From contig DAOWAQ010000129.1 in the NCBI GenBank assembly GCA_030634505.1, positions 1 through 5,943 on the forward strand: a DNA stretch of 5,943 bases, in the 5' to 3' direction. Shown here piece after piece: positions 1 to 5,591 of this stretch. Numbering within the stretch: the stretch's first letter is position 1; the number at the start of each line of letters is the position of its first letter. The position numbers were made by a program, and so were the translations under genes. The notes below the pieces were generated by a model that saw only the letters and a program-made list of their open reading frames with translations, did not search any database and was not told the origin of the DNA. This DNA comes from Calditrichia bacterium. GTDB lineage: Bacteria > Calditrichota > Calditrichia > JAJRVZ01.

Positions 1-1237
1 ATTTCTTTTCTTCTTGTTTTTTATTAGCGGGCGTTGAAGTCATTGTTCCATCAATTCCTTGCAACTCAACTTCAATTGTCAATTCTCTACCATCTCGCCT
101 AATCACTAAATCAATTTCATCACCAGGTTCATAAGAAGCGACCTTAGCCTGAAGTTCATTGACTTTATTCACTTCTAAACCTACTACCTTTAGAATAACA
201 TCTCCAGCTTCCAATCCTGCATTATCTGCTGCTTTATCCTCGATAACCGAAGAAATTAATACTCCTCGAGGCTTCTCAAGGCCAACACCTTTTGCTTTTA
301 CTACATCCATATTTTCAATATAAACACCTAAATAACCTCTTCTAACTTCTCCATAGTTAATTATGTCATTAATTACATTTTTTGCAATATTTATAGGTAT
401 CGCAAATCCATATCCGATATAACTTCCTGTTTTGGATGCAATTGCTGTGTTAATACCAATTACTTCGCCTCTTAAATTAACAAGCGCCCCACCACTGTTT
501 CCGGGATTTATTGCAGCATCCGTTTGAATAAAATTATCTATTCCTGTAGGGGTTTGATTTCTAATTATTGGTATATCCCGACTTAAGGCACTAACTATTC
601 CGGCTGTTACAGTTGATGTAAGTTCCAACGGACTACCGATTGCAATCACCCACTCACCAATTTCTAAATTTTCTGAATTACCCAAGTTTACACTTGCAAG
701 ATCATCTAAATCAATTTTTATAAGTGCCACTTCAGTTGATGGATCTGTTCCTAAAACTTCAGCATCCGCTTCTCTACCGTCAATTAATTTGATTTTAAGT
801 TCATCCATATCTTTTATGACGTGATGATTAGTTAAAATATGTCCATCAGAACTAATTATGATTCCCGAACCTAATCCATTTTCCTGGAATTCTCTTTCGC
901 CTTCATCACCACGATTATCACCTCTATTTCTGAATTGTCTAAAGAAATCGTGAAAGGGATTGTTGGGGATTTTTACATTTTTTGTTGTATAAATTGTTAC
1001 AATAGCTGGTCGAACCCTTTTTACCACATCAACAAACATTGTCCCCGGGTTAAAATTTGATGTTGTTACAGATGTTTCTTCGACCTGTGAGACTTCACTA
1101 TAAATAGTTGCAGATTCGGTTTTATCAGCAAATCCTTTATTATCAATATTAAACCCGGTTGTAAATACGACGCCAACAATTACACCTATAGCTATCAAAC
1201 CCAAAACTACCGGAAATGAATCCTTTATACCTGACAT
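1..1237 (-). CDS. htrA: HtrA/DegP-type serine protease with one PDZ domain; extreme C-terminus outside window
   Basis: An envelope quality-control protease that degrades or refolds damaged exported proteins. The 412 visible codons appear to be almost the whole protein. An N-terminal membrane helix (about 8-28, uncleaved anchor or signal) is followed by a linker, then a trypsin-like domain (about 74-285), a PDZ domain starting at RRGYLGV (299-305) and reaching about 393, and a Lys/Gln/Glu-rich tail still open at base 1. The residues around the His are ILTNHHV (134-140, His139) and around the nucleophile INPGNSGGAL (243-252, Ser248). The acidic triad position, in DPSTEVALIKID (165-176), is Glu169 where DegP has Asp135; the His-to-acid spacing (30) equals that of DegP. 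A polar LA-like loop with repeated Arg-Gly-Asp residues spans about 92-121. The ATG at 1237 follows GGAGG by 6-7 bases and lies 14 bases after the yugP-like gene. DegP, DegQ and DegS cannot be separated with certainty; an anchored protein with one PDZ is DegS-like in layout. Confidence 0.95.
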   Translation of the reverse strand, partial: MSGIKDSFPVVLGLIAIGVIVGVVFTTGFNIDNKGFADKTESATIYSEVSQVEETSVTTSNFNPGTMFVDVVKRVRPAIVTIYTTKNVKIPNNPFHDFFRQFRNRGDNRGDEGEREFQENGLGSGIIISSDGHILTNHHVIKDMDELKIKLIDGREADAEVLGTDPSTEVALIKIDLDDLASVNLGNSENLEIGEWVIAIGSPLELTSTVTAGIVSALSRDIPIIRNQTPTGIDNFIQTDAAINPGNSGGALVNLRGEVIGINTAIASKTGSYIGYGFAIPINIAKNVINDIINYGEVRRGYLGVYIENMDVVKAKGVGLEKPRGVLISSVIEDKAADNAGLEAGDVILKVVGLEVNKVNELQAKVASYEPGDEIDLVIRRDGRELTIEVELQGIDGTMTSTPANKKQEEKK

Positions 1238-1251
1238 TTAAACCTCCATTA

Positions 1252-1935
1252 TTAATCGTTACCACGTAAAATTATTAATCTAATTAAATGTATCAATGAA
1301 ACTGCCGTAGCTGCAACATAAGTCATTGCCGCGGCATTGAGCACTTTTTTAGCGCCCGTTATCTCTGAACTCACAAGCAAACCATTTGTTTCCAAAATTG
1401 ATAAAGCACGGCTGCTGGCATTAAACTCAACAGGCAAAGTTACAAAATGAAAAAGAACAACACCTGCAAAGAATATTATTCCCAAATCCATCAGCATTGG
1501 ATATTGAAAGAAAAATCCGATAAAAAACAATGGAAACGCTGCCCAGGAACCGATATTCGTAACAGGTAGTATCGAATGTCTGATCTGTAATGGAACATAA
1601 CCTTTATTATGTTGAATTGCATGTCCGACCTCATGTGCAGAAACAGCTAGTGCAGCCAAGGATGATCCTTTATAGTTATTAGCAGAAAGCCTGACTTTTT
1701 TTGTTCTGGGATCATAATGATCACTTAAAGTACCTTCGACAGATTCAACCTGAACATCCGTGATGCCATTTTGCTGTAATAAATATTCTGCGACTTTTAC
1801 TCCTGTATACCCCTGGGAAGAATTTATCTTACTGTATTTTTTGAATGCAGATTTCACACGTATTTGAGCCCAAATGGCTAAAGCGATAGCTGGCAGAAGT
1901 AATATCATAGTTGAATCAAACATAAAAAACGGCAT
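1252..1935 (-). CDS. yugP: Membrane zinc metallopeptidase, YugP family
   Basis: A member of the neutral zinc metallopeptidase family typified by Bacillus YugP; its physiological substrate is not established and it acts at the inner membrane. Length 227 residues, as usual. An N-terminal membrane helix (about 8-24) is followed by a soluble region containing the zinc motif HEVGH (101-105; ligands His101 and His105, catalytic Glu102). Hydrophobic segments follow at about 121-145, 147-168 and 201-223. The conserved LPVEFNAS (167-174) supplies Glu170, the likely third zinc ligand. Strong flanking family signatures are YDPRTKKVRLS (74-84) and AIQHNKGYVPLQIR (106-119). The ATG at 1935 has AAGGAGA 7 bases upstream; a later Met at residue 5 is less well placed. 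Its stop is 14 bases before the htrA start, implying one transcript and a shared role in membrane or envelope protein turnover (inference). Confidence 0.93.
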   Translation of the reverse strand: MPFFMFDSTMILLLPAIALAIWAQIRVKSAFKKYSKINSSQGYTGVKVAEYLLQQNGITDVQVESVEGTLSDHYDPRTKKVRLSANNYKGSSLAALAVSAHEVGHAIQHNKGYVPLQIRHSILPVTNIGSWAAFPLFFIGFFFQYPMLMDLGIIFFAGVVLFHFVTLPVEFNASSRALSILETNGLLVSSEITGAKKVLNAAAMTYVAATAVSLIHLIRLIILRGND

Positions 1936-2172
1936 TTTATTCTCCTTTATTCAAATGTCAAAGTTTTACGTATATATTTCAATTTTGTTCAACTTCAAAA
2001 TCCATGCCAAGCAAAAATTTAATAATATTTACAGACATAAATATCTAATTTTATTTAAGATAGTACAATCAATATTTCAAATAATTTATTATTATTTAGC
2101 TAAATCATTAATGCACTGATATGACAGGATGACATAATTTTAAAACTGATATAAAATGTTATTTATTTTTAC
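1936..2172. other. AT-rich intergenic spacer upstream of the protease pair
   Basis: This 237-base stretch between the HAD stop and the zinc peptidase start is strongly AT-rich and holds no convincing gene. A plus-strand frame through it (1874-2119) overlaps the peptidase gene, lacks a ribosome binding site and encodes a low-complexity Ile/Lys/Phe/Tyr-rich string, so I do not call it. I see a perfect 12-base palindrome ATTTAGCTAAAT (2094-2105), two copies of ACTGATAT (2115-2122 and 2145-2152) and a possible promoter near 1971-1998. No good terminator for the HAD gene is visible. The spacer probably carries the promoter of the next operon. Confidence 0.5.
1971..1998 (-). promoter_or_regulatory. 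Candidate promoter of the yugP-htrA operon
   Basis: On the minus strand TTGAAG (1998-1993) and TATATA (1976-1971) are separated by 16 bases. This would start transcription near 1964, leaving a leader of about 30 bases that contains the AAGGAGA ribosome binding site of the peptidase gene. The position is sensible, but the composition makes chance matches likely. Confidence 0.3.
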
Positions 2173-2778
2173 TTATACTGTGATATTATATTTACAGAGG
2201 TTACAAAATAAATCTTCATAATTTTTATAATGAATAGTCTTCATTTGTATTTTTTGTGCTGTGACAATATTCTCAAATTTATCATCTATAAATAATGATT
2301 GATGAGCAGGAATTCTCATTTTATTTAACAATATATTATAAAGTTCTGCTTCTGGTTTTGCAAAACCCTCAATACAGGAAAAAACAGTATAATCGAACAT
2401 ATCATAATTCTGTTCATTAAAGAAATTCATTGTCGGCATTTCAGTATTTGACAACAACGATACTAAATAACCATTTTTTTTTAATTGTGTAGCCAGGTTA
2501 AATAGATTATTTCTTGGAATATAAATTTTTTTAAAGCATTCTTTCCAAATTGAATATTCATTCCCAATATCGATTTTTAATTTATTTCCGATTTTATTCC
2601 ATAGTTCTGATTCGCTGATTCTTCCCCTTTCAAATTTACTCGCGAATTCTGAATAAGCAATCTTAAGTGAATCTACATTCACTCCAATCATTTTCGAACA
2701 TTCCATAGCAAAATCCTCAACCGGATTTTCAATCAACACACCCCCCCAATCAAAAACAATGCATTTAATTTCAGACAT
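2173..2778 (-). CDS. HAD-superfamily hydrolase (probable small-molecule phosphatase, YihX-like)
   Basis: A haloacid-dehalogenase-fold hydrolase of 201 residues, a normal length for a stand-alone class with a small helical cap. Motif I is VFDWGGVL (8-15) with nucleophile Asp10; the position two residues on is Gly12 and not the usual Asp. That DxG form is also seen in the YihX-type sugar-phosphate phosphatases (FDLGNV). Motif II is SLLSNTE with Ser110, motif III is the Lys141 of FAKPEAE, and motif IV is LFIDDKFENI with Asp165 and Asp166 for magnesium. Residues about 20-85 would form the cap. No signal peptide, so cytoplasmic. The ATG at 2778 has GGAAG about 7 bases upstream. It looks more AT-rich than the glycolytic genes. 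The substrate cannot be inferred; sugar-phosphate or nucleotide phosphatase activity is the default guess. A run of seven G encodes part of motif I. The gene follows a terminator by 30 bases and has no obvious functional partner nearby. Confidence 0.9.
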   Translation of the reverse strand: MSEIKCIVFDWGGVLIENPVEDFAMECSKMIGVNVDSLKIAYSEFASKFERGRISESELWNKIGNKLKIDIGNEYSIWKECFKKIYIPRNNLFNLATQLKKNGYLVSLLSNTEMPTMNFFNEQNYDMFDYTVFSCIEGFAKPEAELYNILLNKMRIPAHQSLFIDDKFENIVTAQKIQMKTIHYKNYEDLFCNLCKYNITV

Positions 2779-2808
2779 TTGTATTCTTCCAAATTTTCAA
2801 TCGAACAT

Positions 2809-2834
2809 AAAAAAAGGATAGAAAATCTGTCCTT
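2809..2834 (-). terminator. Intrinsic terminator after tRNA-Leu
   Basis: The minus strand shows AAGGACAG (2834-2827), loop ATTTT, then CTATCCTT (2821-2814) running into a seven-T tract (2815-2809). The 8-bp stem has one C-A mismatch. It lies 9 bases beyond the tRNA CCA end, where a tRNA transcription unit would be expected to stop. It also lies only 30 bases before the HAD gene start, leaving little room for a separate promoter of that gene downstream. Confidence 0.8.
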
Positions 2835-2843
2835 AAATAATTT

Positions 2844-2931
2844 TGGTGCTGGAGGCGGGACTTGAACCCGCACGCCCCGAAAAGCACTACCCCCTCAAGA
2901 TAGCGTGTCTACCAAATTCCACCACTCCAGC
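2844..2931 (-). tRNA. tRNA-Leu (anticodon GAG), CCA encoded
   Basis: On the minus strand the acceptor arm GCTGGAG (2931-2925) pairs with CTCCAGC (2854-2848), followed by discriminator A (2847) and an encoded CCA (2846-2844). The anticodon stem CTATC/GGTAG (one T-G pair) encloses the loop TTGAGGG at 2898-2892, giving anticodon GAG at 2896-2894, which reads CUC and CUU leucine codons. A long variable arm forms GCTT-TTCG-GGGC, the type II hallmark of Leu, Ser and bacterial Tyr tRNAs. The T arm is GCGGG-TTCAAGT-CCCGC. Total length is 88 bases with CCA. It begins 9 bases after the secG stop and is followed after 9 bases by an intrinsic terminator, so it is probably co-transcribed with secG and processed from that transcript. 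Confidence 0.97.
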
Positions 2932-2940
2932 TAATATTTG

Positions 2941-3279
2941 TTAATTTTGTCCTTGTTCAGGAATTGGAGCAATAGGTATATCAGATGCAGGTAATGTTGA
3001 TTCTTCGGCTGCTTGTTGTTGAATCAAACTCTGTCGGGTTGTTTCGTTTTCAGATTTATATAACATACCGATTAATAAACACAGAACCATATAAGTGATT
3101 GCTAAAATTGTAGTAGATCGACTTAAAAAAGTTGCAGCACCGCGACCACCAAATACTGCGCCACTTGTTGCGCCACCAAAAGCTCCGGCTAATCCCTGCC
3201 CTTTACCTGCTTGAAGTAAAATAACCAAAATCATGGCTACGCATGCTAAAACAAATAAAACTATCAAAAAACTATACAT
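2941..3279 (-). CDS. secG: Preprotein translocase subunit SecG
   Basis: Small accessory subunit of the SecYEG channel in the inner membrane that assists SecA-driven protein export. At 112 residues it has typical SecG length and layout. It has an N-terminal membrane helix (about 2-22), then the hallmark cytoplasmic loop LLQAGKGQGLAGAFGG (21-36) continuing as a Gly/Ala-rich stretch to FGGRGAATFLSR (43-54). A second membrane helix follows (about 55-73), then a polar Gln/Glu/Pro-rich tail ending PIPEQGQN. The start ATG at 3279 has CGGAGA about 9 bases upstream. Upstream is tpiA and 9 bases downstream is tRNA-Leu(GAG), an arrangement also known from Proteobacteria, where secG is followed by a tRNA-Leu gene. 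The tail is low complexity and probably variable between relatives. Identity is confident from the loop signature and the context together. Confidence 0.95.
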   Translation of the reverse strand: MYSFLIVLFVLACVAMILVILLQAGKGQGLAGAFGGATSGAVFGGRGAATFLSRSTTILAITYMVLCLLIGMLYKSENETTRQSLIQQQAAEESTLPASDIPIAPIPEQGQN

Positions 3280-3346
3280 TTATATTTTTCTCCGAATTAA
3301 AAATTAGTCGATAAATTTACTTATATATCATTCGTTTATCAAGAAT

Positions 3347-3376
3347 TTAATATGAACTCTATTCTAGTTTTTTCAA
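3347..3376 (-). promoter_or_regulatory. Weak candidate promoter before secG
   Basis: On the minus strand TTGAAA (3376-3371) and TATTAA (3352-3347) are 18 bases apart, resembling sigma-70 type -35 and -10 boxes. They lie just after the tpiA stop and about 68 bases before secG. Such matches arise by chance in AT-rich DNA and the organism's promoter consensus is unknown. If real it would let secG and the tRNA be expressed apart from the glycolytic genes. Confidence 0.2.
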
Positions 3377-3391
3377 ATTTTACGAATCATC

Positions 3392-4156
3392 CTAACTTAA
3401 TTTTTCTGCAGCTTTAATTATTTCAGAAAACGACTCAGCCTTTAAACAAGCACCGCCAACTAATGCACCGTCAATATCCGGTTGGGATAATAATTCCGTA
3501 GCATTTTCCGGTTTAACACTACCGCCATATTGAATTACAATTTCATTTCCAACTTCAGTATTATACAATCGAAAAAGAATACTTCTAATAAATTTATGAA
3601 CATCCTGTGCTTGCTCAGGTGTAGCAGTTTTGCCTGTTCCAATTGCCCAAATAGGTTCGTAGGCGAGAACAACTTTTTTCATTGACTCAGTAGAGATATC
3701 AGCCAGAGCCTTTTCAACCTGTTTTCCAACTACATCATTGGTCACACCTGATTCTCTCTCTTCCAATGTCTCACCAATACATACAATCGGATTTAATCCT
3801 GATTGAAGCGCTGCTTTTAATTTTTTATTGACTGTTTCATCGGTTTCTCCAAAAAATTGACGACGTTCCGAATGTCCGATTAAAACAAATGTAGCGCCCG
3901 TGCTTTTTATCATCTCAGTTGATATCTCACCGGTAAAGGCGCCCTGCTGTTCCCAATACATATTTTGTGCCCCAACTTGAATATTAGTTCCTTTTACCAG
4001 TTCAGCTGCTATCGACAAAGCAGTATATGGAGGACAAACTATCATTCTGGTTTTAATAATATCATTTGTTTTATTTTTTAATTCTTCTACAAGTTCTTTC
4101 GCTTCTGAATTGGATTTATACATTTTCCAATTACCGGCAATTACAATATTTCGCAT
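3392..4156 (-). CDS. tpiA: Triose-phosphate isomerase
   Basis: Interconverts dihydroxyacetone phosphate and glyceraldehyde 3-phosphate, feeding both halves of the aldolase product into the GAPDH step encoded upstream; cytoplasmic TIM-barrel dimer. At 254 residues it has the usual length. Visible catalytic residues are Asn9 and Lys11 in AGNWKM (7-12), His95 in IGHSERR (93-99) and Glu167 in AYEPIWAIGTGK (165-176), which also includes flexible loop 6. The phosphate-gripping elements are YGGSVKPEN (210-218) and ALVGGACL (231-238). The start ATG at 4156 follows an AAGGAA motif by about 7 bases. The stop is TAG, unlike the TAA of the other complete genes here. It lies 175 bases after pgk, with an inverted repeat in the gap, and 112 bases before secG, so it may be co-transcribed or partly independent. 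The protein appears wholly normal. Confidence 0.99.
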   Translation of the reverse strand: MRNIVIAGNWKMYKSNSEAKELVEELKNKTNDIIKTRMIVCPPYTALSIAAELVKGTNIQVGAQNMYWEQQGAFTGEISTEMIKSTGATFVLIGHSERRQFFGETDETVNKKLKAALQSGLNPIVCIGETLEERESGVTNDVVGKQVEKALADISTESMKKVVLAYEPIWAIGTGKTATPEQAQDVHKFIRSILFRLYNTEVGNEIVIQYGGSVKPENATELLSQPDIDGALVGGACLKAESFSEIIKAAEKLS

Positions 4157-4208
4157 AGTTGTTTCCTTTTATTTAATTATTTAACAGTTTCGATGCTGTG
4201 TATGAAAT

Positions 4209-4284
4209 TAGGTATATGGTATAAGGAAATAGGGTAATAGTAAAAATTACATGCATTGATCCTTATGCTTTATACCTATACCTA
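4209..4284. repeat. Imperfect inverted repeat with a nested stem in the pgk-tpiA spacer
   Basis: TAGGTATATGGTATAAGG (4209-4226) is the near reverse complement of the 24-base segment 4261-4284. The outer 8-9 bp and the inner GGTATAA and AGG blocks match; the longer arm carries a 6-base insertion and lacks one T. Inside the loop GTAAT (4234-4238) pairs with ATTAC (4246-4250). Each arm is itself built of tandem GGTATA-like words. On the plus strand the second arm runs into a T-rich tract (4285-4312), but no plus-strand gene would need a terminator here. On the minus strand (the coding direction) no T-run follows. It could be a small palindromic repeat element, an RNA processing or stability stem between pgk and tpiA, or simple AT-rich decay. 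The pairing is visible; the function is not. Confidence 0.6.
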
Positions 4285-4331
4285 TTTTATTTTTTCTTTT
4301 TCTTATTTATAAATATGGTACAATGTTTAAC

Positions 4332-5528
4332 TTATTTATCATTTAATGCTTCGATCCCAGGTAATTTTTTACCTTCAAGAAATTCCAATGAAGCGCCGCC
4401 CCCTGTAGAAATATGTGTAATATTATTTTCAAGTCCGAATTTGGAAATAGCCGCTGCTGAATCTCCACCACCGACGACCGTTGTGGCTCCATTTTTTGTA
4501 GCCTGAGCCAATTCTTCAGCAATGCATTTTGTACCATGTGAAAAATTATCCATTTCGAAAGCGCCCATCGGTCCATTCCAAATTATAGTCTTCGCTTTAC
4601 GAATTTCATTAGAAAACTTCTCTATTGATTTTGGACCGATATCAAGCCCCATCCAGTCTTTTGGAATATCAGAGATTCTGACAGTTTTAAAGTCAGCATC
4701 GTTACTAAAATCATCTGCAATTATAACATCATCGGGCAATAAAAGATTAACTCCTTTTTCTTTTGCTACTGCAAGTAATTCTGAAGCCATGGCTACACGA
4801 TCATCTTCCAAAAGTGATTTACCGATTTCATAACCCATAGCTTTATAAAATGTAAAAATCATTCCACCACCAATTATCAGGCTATCTACTTTATCGAACA
4901 AGTTTGTTATGACATCAATTTTACCGGAAATTTTTGCACCGCCCAATATTGCAATAAAAGGATGTTCAGGATTATCTACAGCTTCACCTAAAAATTTAAG
5001 CTCTTTTTCAATTAATAAGCCGACGACACTTTCATCTATAAATTTCGTTACACCTTCCGTGGATGCATGTGCTCTGTGCGCGGTACCAAAGGCGTCATTA
5101 ATAAAAACATCACACCCCTGGGCTAACTGTTGGGCAAATCCAGGGTCGTTTTTAGTTTCCTCATTATGAAAACGCAAATTCTCTAAAAGTAAAATCTCTC
5201 CAGGTTCCATTTCAGATTTGAGATTTTGAACATTATCTCCTATGCAGTCTACTGTTAATGCTACATTCTGTCCCAACAATTCAGATAATTGTAAAGAAAT
5301 GGGCGCCAGGCTTAAGTCCGGCTTAAATTCACCTTTGGGTCTTCCAAGATGTGAACATAAAATAATTGCAGCGCCTTCCTGTAATGCTTTTTTGATCGTA
5401 GGTAACGATGCTTGAATTCTGCGATCATCGGTAATTTGCTGATATTCATCCAATGGTACATTGAAATCGCAGCGTATTAATACTTTTTTATCTTTGAGAT
5501 TAACATCTTCAATAGTCTTTTTTGCCAT
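4332..5528 (-). CDS. pgk: Phosphoglycerate kinase
   Basis: Transfers the acyl phosphate of 1,3-bisphosphoglycerate to ADP, the first ATP-yielding step of glycolysis; cytoplasmic monomer. At 398 residues it has the normal bacterial length with both Rossmann-like lobes. In the N-lobe: RCDFNVP (19-25, triose-phosphate site), the Arg pair after ITDD (36-37), SHLGRPKG (59-66), the conserved Arg of LLENLRF (119) and INDAFGTAHRAH (143-154) with Arg152. In the C-lobe: GGAKISGK (196-203, nucleotide-site Lys199 and Lys203), WNGPMGAFE (317-325), VVGGGDS (351-357) and STGGGASLEFLEG (374-386). All basic-patch and nucleotide-loop residues I can name are present. The ATG at 5528 has a GGAG motif 7 bases upstream. 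It lies between gap and tpiA, the common glycolytic order, with 175 bases before tpiA, a loose spacing for one operon. The stop is TAA. No oddities in the protein. Confidence 0.99.
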   Translation of the reverse strand: MAKKTIEDVNLKDKKVLIRCDFNVPLDEYQQITDDRRIQASLPTIKKALQEGAAIILCSHLGRPKGEFKPDLSLAPISLQLSELLGQNVALTVDCIGDNVQNLKSEMEPGEILLLENLRFHNEETKNDPGFAQQLAQGCDVFINDAFGTAHRAHASTEGVTKFIDESVVGLLIEKELKFLGEAVDNPEHPFIAILGGAKISGKIDVITNLFDKVDSLIIGGGMIFTFYKAMGYEIGKSLLEDDRVAMASELLAVAKEKGVNLLLPDDVIIADDFSNDADFKTVRISDIPKDWMGLDIGPKSIEKFSNEIRKAKTIIWNGPMGAFEMDNFSHGTKCIAEELAQATKNGATTVVGGGDSAAAISKFGLENNITHISTGGGASLEFLEGKKLPGIEALNDK

Positions 5529-5535
5529 AACTTTT

Positions 5536-5540
5536 CTCCA
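5536..5540 (-). promoter_or_regulatory. pgk ribosome binding site abutting the terminator U-run
   Basis: The minus strand reads TGGAG here, 7 bases before the pgk ATG at 5528. This supports that start codon. Its first base is also the last T of the upstream terminator tract, so the translation signal follows the terminator with no free sequence between. No promoter can fit downstream of the terminator, so pgk translation depends on read-through or on a promoter inside gap. Confidence 0.7.
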
Positions 5541-5574
5541 AAAAAAAGAGGACTGCTCAAGAACAGTCCTCTTT
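5540..5574 (-). terminator. Intrinsic terminator or attenuator between gap and pgk
   Basis: On the minus strand, 17 bases after the gap stop codon, AAAGAGGACTG (5574-5564) pairs perfectly with CAGTCCTCTTT (5555-5545) around an 8-base loop. The 3' arm runs into eight consecutive T (5547-5540). An 11-bp stem followed by a U-run is a classic Rho-independent terminator. It sits inside what is otherwise a gap-pgk-tpiA operon, and its T-run touches the pgk ribosome binding site. Partial termination that sets the gap to pgk ratio, or a 3'-end-stabilising stem, are inferences. The structure itself is directly visible. Confidence 0.85.
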
Positions 5575-5591
5575 ATCTTAACTTTTATTTG

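Noticed and set aside
2094..2105. Perfect 12-base palindrome ATTTAGCTAAAT as an operator
   Set aside because: A short, AT-rich palindrome at more than 150 bases from the next start codon, with no regulator nearby; not enough to call a site.
1874..2119. Plus-strand open frame of 81 codons spanning the yugP start and the AT-rich spacer
   Set aside because: Overlaps a secure gene on the other strand, has no ribosome binding site, and encodes a low-complexity Ile/Lys/Phe/Tyr string typical of AT-rich noncoding DNA.
2776..2778. HAD protein as an inactive enzyme because motif I lacks the second Asp
   Set aside because: The DxG form of motif I is normal in YihX-like members, and the nucleophile Asp10, Ser110, Lys141 and the acidic pair 165-166 are all present.
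3327..3390. ATCATTCGT and ACGAATCAT as a stem in the tpiA-secG spacer
   Set aside because: Nine bases with one mismatch around a 46-base loop and no T-run is weak; likely chance in AT-rich sequence.
4209..4312. Reading the pgk-tpiA inverted repeat as a plus-strand terminator
   Set aside because: The T-rich tract is in the right place, but the loop is 34 bases long, the arms are unequal and no plus-strand gene precedes it.
4315..5169. Three plus-strand open frames and one alternative minus-strand frame within pgk
   Set aside because: All lie inside the fully conserved pgk coding sequence and match no recognisable family; they are antisense or shifted-frame shadows.
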